This document shows, piece by piece, positions 7,261 through 14,150 of a DNA stretch of 27,277 nt. The notes below the pieces were generated by a model. It saw nothing but the letters and a program-made list of their open reading frames with translations, searched no databases and was not told the DNA's origin. The position numbers were made by a program, and so were the translations under genes. Numbering within the stretch: position 1 is the stretch's first letter; every line of letters begins with the position of its first letter. This DNA comes from JBOFSQ01 sp051651625 (GTDB taxonomy: Bacteria > Planctomycetota > Planctomycetia > Pirellulales > Thermoguttaceae): positions 1-27,277 of the forward strand of contig JBOFSQ010000003.1 of NCBI GenBank assembly GCA_051651625.1, in the 5' to 3' direction.

Positions 7261-9072
7261 TTATCGCGTCTCGCCAGTGTTCCCAATCGCAATAGCCAGC
7301 AGCGTGAGGTCGGCTGGTGTGATGCCGGGGATGCGTGACGCTTGGTTCAAGTCGCGCGGGCGGACTCGTGTGAACCGTTCGCGTGCTTCGCTGCGAAGAT
7401 GCGGAATCGTTGCGTAGTCTAAACTCGTCGGGATTTCACGCGACGCCCACCGCGACTGCCGCGCAATGTCTTCTTCTTGACGAACGATGTAACCTGCGTA
7501 CTTAACGTCGGTATCGACTTCGTTTGCAACATCGTGCGCAACATCACCGAGCGACGGAATCCGCGCGACAACTTCTTCCCACGTCGTTTCAGGACGCGAG
7601 AGAAACTTGCGAAGCGAACCGTTTTCGTCGAACGTCGTTTCGAGTGTTGTAATCGCGGCTTGGATCGCGGCGGTCTTTTCGGTCAGACGTTTCCAGCGTT
7701 TTTCGCTGACGAGTCCGCAAGCGTGACCGCGCGGCGTGAGTCGGCGGTCGGCAGTCGCGTGTCGCAAGAGCAGACGATATTCGGCGCGGCTGGTGAACAT
7801 CCGATACGGTTCGTCGGTCCCTTTGGTTACGAGATCGTCGATCATCACGCCGATATACGCCTCGCTGCGTCCGAGTATGAGCGGCGGTTTTCCTGCGACT
7901 GCGAGGGCAGCGTTCGCACCTGCCATCAGACCGAGTGCGGCGGCCTCTTCGTAACCGGTCGTTCCGTTGAGTTGACCGGCGAGATAGAGTCCCGCAACTC
8001 GTTTCGTTTCGAGCGTCGCGGTTAACTGATCGGGCGGCGCGTAGTCGTACTCAATCGCGTAGGCGTAACGTAAAATCTCCGCGCGTTCGAGTCCACGAAT
8101 CGCTCGTACCATCTGCGTTTGGAGGTCGCGTCCGAAACTTGTTGAGAGTCCGCCGAGATAGATCTCTGGAACGTCGAGTCCTTCGGGTTCGAGAAAGAGT
8201 TGGTGCCGTTCTTTGTCGGCGAATCGTTCGATCTTGGTCTCGATGGACGGGCAGTATCGCGGCCCCGTGCCGGTGATTTGCCCCGTGTGGATCGGCGCGG
8301 TGGCGAGGTGTTCGCGTAGGAGGCGATGAAGCTCCGGCGTGGTGTGGGCGAGGTGACACGCAACCTGCGGCGTGGTGATTTTCGTCGTGAGAAACGAAAA
8401 CGGTTCAGGACTGTCGTCGCCAGCGTGCGATTCGAGAACGCCCCAGTCGATTGAGTCGCGGTGGAGGCGTGGTGGGGTTCCGGTTTTGAATCGTTTGAGT
8501 TCGATTCCACTGCGAACGAGCGATTCGGAGAGTGGCGAGTGCGACGCTTCACCGGCGCGTCCACCGCGACTGATTTCGCGTCCGCAGTGGATTTCGCCAC
8601 GCAAAAACGTACCGCAACAGAGAACAACCGCACCGCTGCGATAAACTTTACCGCACGCGCTGGCGACACCGCACACACGTCCCGACTCGATCAAAAGTTC
8701 GGTGACGGCATCTTCGGCGATAGTTAAGTTGGGCGTGGAGACGAGCAGTTCTTGTGCGGCGGTGGCGTAGCGGTGTTTGTCGGCCTGCGCACGCGGCCCT
8801 TGCATTGCGGGGCCTTTGCGGCGGTTGAGCATGCGAAACTGAATTCCGGTGGCGTCGATGAGTCGTGCCATTGCGCCGCCGAGGGCGTCGATCTCACGGA
8901 CGATGTGACCTTTACCGATCCCGCCGATAGCGGGGTTACAACTCATCTCGCCGATTGTTGAGACGGAATCGGTGAGAAGAAGCGTCGCGGCACCGAGCCT
9001 CGCAGGCGCAAGCGCGGCCTCAATCCCTGCGTGCCCACCACCGACGATGATGACGTCGAAATCTGCGTTCAT
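7261..9072 (-). CDS. mnmG: tRNA uridine-5-carboxymethylaminomethyl(34) synthesis enzyme MnmG
   Basis: This FAD- and NADH-dependent protein works with the GTPase MnmE to modify the wobble uridine (U34) of several tRNAs. The protein has 603 residues, slightly shorter than the usual ~620-630. The N-terminal FAD-binding motif is VIIVGGGHAGIEAALAPARLG. The family signature GEMSCNPAIGGIGKGHIVRE (about 42-61) follows, then MLNRRKGPAMQGPRAQ. The second signature, centred on TGTPPRLHRDSIDW, is near residue 200. The helical C-terminal MnmE-interaction region ends in LDYATIPHLRSEAR and SRIPGITPADLTLL. The start ATG lies near a poor ribosome binding site, but the N-terminus matches the family exactly. 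mnmE is not in the window. The gene converges on hemA and is bracketed by palindromic repeats. Confidence 0.97.
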   Translation of the reverse strand: MNADFDVIIVGGGHAGIEAALAPARLGAATLLLTDSVSTIGEMSCNPAIGGIGKGHIVREIDALGGAMARLIDATGIQFRMLNRRKGPAMQGPRAQADKHRYATAAQELLVSTPNLTIAEDAVTELLIESGRVCGVASACGKVYRSGAVVLCCGTFLRGEIHCGREISRGGRAGEASHSPLSESLVRSGIELKRFKTGTPPRLHRDSIDWGVLESHAGDDSPEPFSFLTTKITTPQVACHLAHTTPELHRLLREHLATAPIHTGQITGTGPRYCPSIETKIERFADKERHQLFLEPEGLDVPEIYLGGLSTSFGRDLQTQMVRAIRGLERAEILRYAYAIEYDYAPPDQLTATLETKRVAGLYLAGQLNGTTGYEEAAALGLMAGANAALAVAGKPPLILGRSEAYIGVMIDDLVTKGTDEPYRMFTSRAEYRLLLRHATADRRLTPRGHACGLVSEKRWKRLTEKTAAIQAAITTLETTFDENGSLRKFLSRPETTWEEVVARIPSLGDVAHDVANEVDTDVKYAGYIVRQEEDIARQSRWASREIPTSLDYATIPHLRSEARERFTRVRPRDLNQASRIPGITPADLTLLAIAIGNTGETR

Positions 9073-9114
9073 TATTTGTCACAATCATGTCACAAAGTTG
9101 GCATTCGGAATTTT

Positions 9115-9178
9115 ACCACGGAGACACAGAGGGCACGGAGAGGATTTGTCTTCTCTGTACTCTCCGTGTCTCCGTGGT
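9115..9178. repeat. CACGGAGACAC hairpin repeat upstream of mnmG
   Basis: The arms ACCACGGAGACAC (9115-9127) and its exact complement (9166-9178) form a 13-bp stem. An alternative inner stem pairs CACGGAGAG (9134-9142) with CTCTCCGTG (9160-9168). The repeat sits between mnmG and the unknown gene at 9243-9947. No coding character is seen in the surrounding 170 bases. Confidence 0.75.
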
Positions 9179-9242
9179 GCAACAAAAAGAAATAGAGCGA
9201 ATCGAAAATATCAGGTCAATGGCGGTGCGCGGTATATCAGGC

Positions 9243-9947
9243 TCACTTTACTTCGGATTCTTTGTCTAGTCGTTCCAAAATTTCGACGGCACAAGGTTTT
9301 TTGAAACCGAACCAAGAAAGAACCGTGTCAAATAATCCGCCATAATGGTATCCTCTGCAAACATCGTCGTTTTCGATGGTGAAGATTTCCCATTTCAGGC
9401 GGTGGACTTTCTCAAGTTCTTTGCTCGGCAACACTCCGAAATAGTAGCAATCGCTTCCTATATCAATGTTGACAAAGCGAACCCCCATCGTTTTCAAGCG
9501 ATTGTCCAACGCTTTGTAAAGTATAACTGCGTGATCGCCGCGCTCTAACCGTAATGAACCAAACGATGAGTAATAGGCATCCGCATCCCAGTCGAGTTTT
9601 TGGTTCCAATGTCTCTTCAGCATCTCGTCAAGACAGGCGACGGTTTCACCTTCCTCGCATTCGCCAGTCCAGTCTTGCCATTCGAGTCGCTTTTTCCAGC
9701 AGGCAAATCTGAGAAACAACCAATCGGTTTCAATGCAGGCTGCGGAAACTCCCCAATCTTCTGTTGGAAGCGACAATCTGGTTTCAAAATCAGAAACGTA
9801 TTCGTCTTGAATGAAAGAGGAATATCTGACACAAAACTCTTTGAAACCGAGTTCATCACGGTCTTGAATCATCCTTTCAAACTCTGGGTAATCGCTTGCC
9901 AAAATAACTTGAGCGATATGTACAAATGCTGGGTCGCGTGTGACCAT
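9243..9947 (-). CDS. Hypothetical protein, 234 residues, acidic and aromatic-rich
   Basis: I do not recognise this protein. It has no signal peptide and no membrane segment, so it is probably cytoplasmic. It is rich in Trp, Tyr, Asp and Glu: DWGVSAACIETDWLFLRF, then a WKKRLEWQDW segment at about 83-92 and WDADAYYSSFGSLRLERGDH. The segment GVRFVNIDIGSDCYYFGVLP resembles a motif I loosely associate with DUF6630-type proteins, which would be a guess. GAGGTG lies six bases before the ATG (on the minus strand) and supports the start. The gene is 116 bases downstream of the pseudopilin-like gene on the same strand, so it could be the last member of the panD group. It could also be a stand-alone immunity-like protein. 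The sequence gives no catalytic motif. Confidence 0.75.
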   Translation of the reverse strand: MVTRDPAFVHIAQVILASDYPEFERMIQDRDELGFKEFCVRYSSFIQDEYVSDFETRLSLPTEDWGVSAACIETDWLFLRFACWKKRLEWQDWTGECEEGETVACLDEMLKRHWNQKLDWDADAYYSSFGSLRLERGDHAVILYKALDNRLKTMGVRFVNIDIGSDCYYFGVLPSKELEKVHRLKWEIFTIENDDVCRGYHYGGLFDTVLSWFGFKKPCAVEILERLDKESEVK

Positions 9948-10063
9948 AGTTTCACCTCGTCAAAGCTGTTGTTTCAAACTGGTTTACACTGTTTGATAAA
10001 CGATTTGTGTGAATTGTTCACCGCTTCGTTTCCTAACAACAGCCGAAAACGGTACAGGTTTGG

Positions 10064-10639
10064 TTATGGCTTTGATTCCTGTTGTTGCTCTTCGATTCTA
10101 AACGTGTTGAAGTAATCGAGAATGATTGGAGGAGGGAATTCTTTCAGTTTTTTATTGACGAAATAAGTCAATTGATACCAAACGCCATCCTGCGAAAAAT
10201 GGATTTGAAAGGAATAACCGGATGGACCGAACATTTTACGCGGCGGTGATACGACTGTCTCTTTGAAAGCCTCTTTGTCTTGAAAAGTCGTTTTTTCAAG
10301 GAGTTGAGTCGCTTTCCGATACTCTTCCGGCTCGACGACTATTCCTTGCACATAAATCCTGCCTAAAGGATGTGACGATGAATAAACATTCGTGTCGGAA
10401 TACGACCGGACATGTGCCTCGCTCGATGTATACCAGTCCTTGGGGCAAACAATAGAGTACGCTATATTGCCTTCACGATAAAAAACGCGGTCACTCTCAT
10501 CTGGTGTGTTGCGAGGAACAACGGGACGAGGGACGCCTAACATCAAAGGAATACCGATAATGAGCGATATGATTGCTACAACGACGACCAATTGGGTTAT
10601 TGTAAATCCCCGATGCCACTTTTTTGCGAATGAATTCAT
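10064..10639 (-). CDS. Prepilin-type N-terminal domain protein with PsbP-like C-terminal region
   Basis: The chosen start is the ATG at 10639, with GGAG about nine bases upstream, giving 191 residues. The frame stays open to 10747, but that extension has no pilin character and overlaps another ORF. The N-terminus is MNSFAKKWHRGFTITQLVVV, a type IV/II prepilin leader with cleavage expected after the Gly and a hydrophobic helix to about residue 33. The fifth mature residue, almost always Glu, is Gln here. The remainder (YSIVCPKDWYTSS through ILDYFNTFRIEE) has the outline of a PsbP/DUF1795-like domain: a beta-rich body and a closing short helix. That comparison is by eye. The protein is probably membrane-anchored with an exported domain. 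Its start overlaps the stop of the small ORF upstream by ATGA. Confidence 0.75.
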   Translation of the reverse strand: MNSFAKKWHRGFTITQLVVVVAIISLIIGIPLMLGVPRPVVPRNTPDESDRVFYREGNIAYSIVCPKDWYTSSEAHVRSYSDTNVYSSSHPLGRIYVQGIVVEPEEYRKATQLLEKTTFQDKEAFKETVVSPPRKMFGPSGYSFQIHFSQDGVWYQLTYFVNKKLKEFPPPIILDYFNTFRIEEQQQESKP

Positions 10640-10809
10640 GTTGACATGCTCCAGTAAAGACGGCCAGCAAAAAGTGTCAGCAGCATGGCACCGCAGACAC
10701 GGTGACGAATAACGGCGGCGATCAATCCTACCGACACTTTGAGCCACACTTTTAACTGGTCACTTCGCTCCGTTTGCGTTGCGTTAGACTTTCGGTCTGT
10801 TGCTAGCAT
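10636..10809 (-). CDS. Small ORF (57 residues) bridging panD and the pseudopilin gene
   Basis: This ORF starts at an ATG inside the 3' end of panD (26-base overlap) and stops in an ATGA overlap with the start of the pseudopilin-like gene. It begins MLATDRKSNATQTERSDQLK. The second half is hydrophobic with basic residues (VSVGLIAAVIRHRV, then CGAMLLTLFAGRLYWSM), suggesting a membrane-associated peptide. It fills the whole gap between two real genes, and the two overlaps are what translational coupling would look like. No strong Shine-Dalgarno sequence precedes it. I recognise no family. It could be a chance open frame. Confidence 0.45.
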   Translation of the reverse strand: MLATDRKSNATQTERSDQLKVWLKVSVGLIAAVIRHRVCGAMLLTLFAGRLYWSMST

Positions 10810-11134
10810 CGACGTGAACGATCTTTGGCGAGTGCGATTTTGCTTCGGCGTCGTCGATGTTGGCGTATGTCAAAATGATGAGGAGATCGCCGACCATTCC
10901 CGACCGCGCCGCCGCGCCGTTGAGCATAATCGTCCCTGACCCCGCCGGAGCCTCAATGGCGTAGGTGATGATCCGTTCGTTGTTGTTGACGTTGAGAACG
11001 TGAACCTGTTCGCCGACAAGAATGTCGGCGGCGCGTAGGAGGTCAGCGTCGATAGCGATGCTACCTTCGTAGTGTAAGTCGGCCCCCGTCAGTGTGACGC
11101 GGTGAATCTTCGATTTGAGCATTGTACGTTGCAT
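10784..11134 (-). CDS. panD: Aspartate 1-decarboxylase (pyruvoyl-dependent)
   Basis: The enzyme converts L-aspartate to beta-alanine for pantothenate and coenzyme A synthesis. The 116-residue length is typical. The self-processing site is exactly where expected: HYEGSIAID puts Gly24-Ser25 at the cleavage point, with Ser25 becoming the pyruvoyl group. Lys9, Arg54 and Tyr58, the known active-site residues, are all present (MLKSKIHRVT; NNERIITY). The NGAAAR motif (about 72-77), which contributes to the active site, is also intact. The ATG five codons downstream (MLKSKIHR) is the more usual N-terminus for the family, but the upstream start gives the canonical numbering. Other pantothenate genes (panB, panC) are not in the window. 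A small ORF and a pseudopilin-like gene follow on the same strand. Confidence 0.96.
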   Translation of the reverse strand: MQRTMLKSKIHRVTLTGADLHYEGSIAIDADLLRAADILVGEQVHVLNVNNNERIITYAIEAPAGSGTIMLNGAAARSGMVGDLLIILTYANIDDAEAKSHSPKIVHVDASNRPKV

Positions 11135-11193
11135 GGCGTAATTTTACGCCCCAAATGCTAAACCGCAAAGAGGGCACGGGAAAATCATCGCCG

Positions 11194-11221
11194 TTGACGT
11201 TCACGGTGCCGCGTGTATAAT
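11194..11221 (+). promoter_or_regulatory. Sigma70-like promoter for purA
   Basis: TTGACG at 11194-11199 and TATAAT at 11216-11221 are separated by 16 bases. This is a near-consensus promoter reading toward purA. It predicts a leader of about 210 bases that contains the hairpin at 11273-11357. Confidence 0.7.
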
Positions 11222-11272
11222 CGGGGCTGGTTTGTTCTGTTGTGGCCGTTCACGCAACGTTTACGCAATAAC

Positions 11273-11357
11273 AGCCGGAAAGGAGCGTAGCGTATTGACG
11301 GAATTGTGGCCTACACTCGTTCTCCGTCAATACGGCGAGTACGCCTCCTTTCCGGCT
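11273..11357 (+). promoter_or_regulatory. Long stem-loop in the purA leader
   Basis: The left arm, 11273-11302, pairs with the right arm, 11323-11357. The outer stem AGCCGGAAAGGAG is a perfect 13 bp. After a small bulge, the inner stem GTATTGACGGA pairs again over 11 bp. The loop is about 20 bases. No T-run follows, so it does not look like a simple terminator. It lies between the promoter at 11194-11221 and the purA start at 11441. It may be a leader regulatory structure or another extragenic palindrome. Confidence 0.7.
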
Positions 11358-11440
11358 TCTATTTGTGGCGTGACGAAACCAAGTGTGAACGGTTACGTTT
11401 TGTGTAAGTTATCAATCTGTTTAAGCGTGAGGTATTAATC

Positions 11441-12718
11441 GTGGCAGGAACTTGTGTCATTGGTCTCCAGTGGGGCGACGAGGCGAAGGGGAAGATTGTC
11501 GATCTCTTGACGCCGCAAAACGAAATTGTCGTGCGGTATCAAGGCGGCGCGAACGCCGGTCATACCGTCGTTTTCGGCGGGAAGAAGTACAAACTCTCGC
11601 TGATTCCGAGTGGGATTTTTCGCACGGAAGTACAGTGCGTCATTGCGGGCGGCGTGGTGCTGCATCCAGAATCTATTCTCCGCGAGATCGACACGCTTGC
11701 CACCGAAGGAATCGCCATCGGAAAAAATTTGATGATCAGCGACCGCGTTCACATCATCTTTCCGTGGCACACGCTCGAAGACGCGATCCTCAACAATCTC
11801 ACCGGCAGCGAAGCGATTGGGACGACGATGCGTGGAATCGGGCCGTGTTACCGCGACAAAGTTGGGCGTTCGCTTGCACTGCGTCTTGGCGATCTCTACC
11901 GCAGCGACTTGCGTGAACGGATTGCGGCTATTTGCGAATCGAAAATGGCGTTCTTGCGAGGAGCCGGTTCGAGTGAAACTCTAGACGCGGCCAAGATTTT
12001 CGACGACTATTCAGCGTTTGCGGCGAGGCTCCGTCCGTTTGTTGCCGACACGACCGATTATCTTCTCAACGCCGTTGATCGCAACGCGCCGATTCTCCTT
12101 GAAGGTGCGCAAGGTTCGTTACTAGATGTAGATCACGGGACGTTTCCGTTCGTCACCAGCAGCAATTCGAGCGGTGTTGGCGTCGCTGCGGGGAGTGGGA
12201 TTCCTGCCAGTTTTGTCACGCGGATGATCGGCGTGATGAAGGCGTACACAACCCGTGTTGGCGGCGGGCCGTTCCCGACGGAGCAAGACAACGAAACCGG
12301 CGTCCGCATTCGTGAACAAGGGAACGAGTACGGCACCGTCACGCGGCGTCCGCGACGCTGCGGCTGGTTCGACGCCGTTGCCGCACGTTACACAACTCGA
12401 CTCGCAGGCGTGACCGAACTTGTCGTGTCACTTTTGGACGTGCTTTCGGGATTTGACAAGCTGAACGTTTGTACTGCGTACCGTCTTGGCGGAAAAGAAA
12501 TACGCCACTTTCCGAGTCAGATTGCCGATCTCCGCGCGGTCGAACCGGTTTACGAAACGCTCGAAGGTTGGCAGGAAGACATCACCGGTGTACGTCGATT
12601 CTCCGACTTGCCGCGTGCGGCGCAGGTCTACGTTCGTCGCCTCGAAACGCTCGTTGGACGCCGCGTCGGCACCGTCTCCGTCGGCCCCGATAGAGAACAG
12701 ACTATTGCGGTGGAGTGA
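11441..12718 (+). CDS. purA: Adenylosuccinate synthetase
   Basis: The enzyme joins IMP and aspartate using GTP to make adenylosuccinate, the committed step of AMP synthesis. At 425 residues the length is typical. The GTP-binding P-loop reads GLQWGDEAKGK; the usual motif is GDEGKGK, so one Gly is Ala. Catalytic Asp13 and His41 are retained (WGDE; GGANAGHT). Further signatures are GTTMRGIGPCY (IMP binding, about 127-137), the LLEGAQGSLLDVDHGTFPF segment around 220, and KAYTTRVGGGPFPTE. The guanine-binding end SVGPDREQTI is intact. The start is a GTG with GAGG eight bases upstream. The gene follows a near-consensus promoter and a long leader stem-loop. Downstream is a hairpin-bearing dispersed repeat. 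Confidence 0.97.
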   Translation: MAGTCVIGLQWGDEAKGKIVDLLTPQNEIVVRYQGGANAGHTVVFGGKKYKLSLIPSGIFRTEVQCVIAGGVVLHPESILREIDTLATEGIAIGKNLMISDRVHIIFPWHTLEDAILNNLTGSEAIGTTMRGIGPCYRDKVGRSLALRLGDLYRSDLRERIAAICESKMAFLRGAGSSETLDAAKIFDDYSAFAARLRPFVADTTDYLLNAVDRNAPILLEGAQGSLLDVDHGTFPFVTSSNSSGVGVAAGSGIPASFVTRMIGVMKAYTTRVGGGPFPTEQDNETGVRIREQGNEYGTVTRRPRRCGWFDAVAARYTTRLAGVTELVVSLLDVLSGFDKLNVCTAYRLGGKEIRHFPSQIADLRAVEPVYETLEGWQEDITGVRRFSDLPRAAQVYVRRLETLVGRRVGTVSVGPDREQTIAVE

Positions 12719-12719
12719 T

Positions 12720-12832
12720 GTGATACCCGTTACGGGTATAGATTTGTAGGCTTCGCCCTCCACAAGACTGCGGCCTCGATGGGCCGCTACCGTTTTGGTA
12801 CGGGAAATTCAAACCGTCTTGAGTAGAGTACC
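12720..12832. repeat. Dispersed hairpin-bearing repeat, copy 1
   Basis: This starts immediately after the purA stop. It opens with a perfect hairpin (ATACCCG, loop TTA, CGGGTAT; 12723-12739). It continues with TAGGCTTCGCCC and a GCGGCC/GGCCGC stem, and closes with TTTTGGTACGGGAAATT and AAACCGTCTTGAGTA. Copy 2 at 24164-24256 has the same order of parts. The first stem is conserved in shape but not in sequence, which argues for a structural role. It separates convergent purA and the URO-D gene and may terminate both. Confidence 0.75.
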
Positions 12833-12839
12833 GCGATTG

Positions 12840-14120
12840 TCAACCGGCTTTAGTATATGACCTGACAACTTCGAACATGGCCACAAGGTTTTCAATCGGT
12901 GTGCATGCTTGGACATTGTGAGTTGCATTAAAGACAAATCCACCGCCAGGCGCAAAGGTATCGATCCGCATTTTCACTTCGTCACGCACTTCTTGCGGAG
13001 TACCGAACGGGAGCGTTTTCTGCGTATCAACACCACCGCCCCAAAACGTGAACATATCGCCGTACGTTTTTTTGAGCCACACGGCGTCCATTCCCTTTGC
13101 GGAGCATTGAACTGGATTCAAAATGTCAAACTCGGCTTCCGCGATTACGTCAAGCAATGGGGCGATTCCACCACAGCAGTGCATGAACGTTTTCCAGTTT
13201 GTGTTCGCGTGAATCCATCCGTTGATTCGTTTTTGGTAAGGTAAATACAGTTCGCGGTATGTGTGCGTCGAGCAAAAGGGGCCGTTTTGTGTCCCAAAAT
13301 CTGTCCCATTTGTCTGAATCACAGATATTTTGTCGCCCACAGTTTCGTGTAATCGCTTCAGATTTTCAAGAGCGACTTCTGTCTGATATTCGAAAACAGC
13401 GTGAATGAACGGTTTTCGTGAGACCGTACTCATGTACCACTCCGCAATGTCACGGATTCCTTTCGGATGTTTCATAAACGTGGCTGGAATGAGAGCGACA
13501 TCTCCAAACGTCAAGCCGCCAAACGTGCAAAAGATCGCAGCGTCTGTCGCTTCGTGTAAAAAGTTGGCTTGATTCCGGTAGTGGTCAAAAACAGTGGCAT
13601 CTTGAACGGCAAACTCTTCTGTGTTGTCTTCGACTCGGAGTGATTTCTCATCAATGGGTTCTTGCCGTATAATCGCGTCAAAGAAGTGGCCTCCCGATGG
13701 CATTACCGCACTTGGCGGCACGCTCTGGTCGCCACATGGATATTGAAACAGATGTCCATCCTGTTCATAAGTCGTGTTGAAGTCAACCGGCACAAGTACC
13801 GGTGTACCATCGTGTAAGACAAAGTCTTTGAACTCGATTTGCGAGAAACCGAACATTGTGCCTGAGCCCTGAAGCATCACGCAATCACCGCCCATCCACA
13901 TTCGCAGATCGCCTTTGATTTCACCGAGCATCTGGTATGGCTCGATAACTTTCACCGGTGTTCCCGGCGGATCAAGGCCAAGGTGCTGACGCAATTGATA
14001 AACAACACTGACGTGAATACCGGTCTGACAACCGCCACCGAAATCGATGGCCAAGTGGTCTGGCTCGATATGACGACAAGTTGCAGCGATTCGATCTCTT
14101 GATGTAAGATTGTTGTGCAT
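12840..14120 (-). CDS. Uroporphyrinogen decarboxylase (URO-D) family protein
   Basis: The 426-residue protein belongs to the URO-D superfamily, which includes heme-pathway HemE and the cobamide-dependent methyltransferases of the MtaA/CmuA type. The TIM-barrel pattern is visible: LTSRDRIAATCRHIEPDHLA at the N-terminus, NGTDFGTQNGPFCS near the middle, and the late block FMHCCGGIAPLLDVIAEAEF followed by LNPVQCSAKGMD. The His-Cys-Cys cluster could bind zinc as in the methyltransferase branch. It is not a canonical HemE (about 350 residues, different N-terminus). It is the last gene of a minus-strand operon, 30 bases after the sugar porter. That context suggests a role in using a sugar or a methylated substituent; the substrate is unknown. 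No corrinoid-binding protein is present nearby. Confidence 0.85.
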   Translation of the reverse strand: MHNNLTSRDRIAATCRHIEPDHLAIDFGGGCQTGIHVSVVYQLRQHLGLDPPGTPVKVIEPYQMLGEIKGDLRMWMGGDCVMLQGSGTMFGFSQIEFKDFVLHDGTPVLVPVDFNTTYEQDGHLFQYPCGDQSVPPSAVMPSGGHFFDAIIRQEPIDEKSLRVEDNTEEFAVQDATVFDHYRNQANFLHEATDAAIFCTFGGLTFGDVALIPATFMKHPKGIRDIAEWYMSTVSRKPFIHAVFEYQTEVALENLKRLHETVGDKISVIQTNGTDFGTQNGPFCSTHTYRELYLPYQKRINGWIHANTNWKTFMHCCGGIAPLLDVIAEAEFDILNPVQCSAKGMDAVWLKKTYGDMFTFWGGGVDTQKTLPFGTPQEVRDEVKMRIDTFAPGGGFVFNATHNVQACTPIENLVAMFEVVRSYTKAG

Positions 14121-14150
14121 TGAATAGTATTGTAAGAATCTGTGCTTTTG

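Noticed and set aside
8022..8678. 218-aa minus-strand frame inside mnmG
   Set aside because: It is a same-strand, out-of-frame shadow of mnmG, rich in Ser/Arg/Thr, with no start signal.
10640..10747. N-terminal extension of the pseudopilin gene to 10747
   Set aside because: A GGAG-supported ATG at 10639 gives a normal prepilin leader. The extension overlaps the small ORF frame and has no pilin character.
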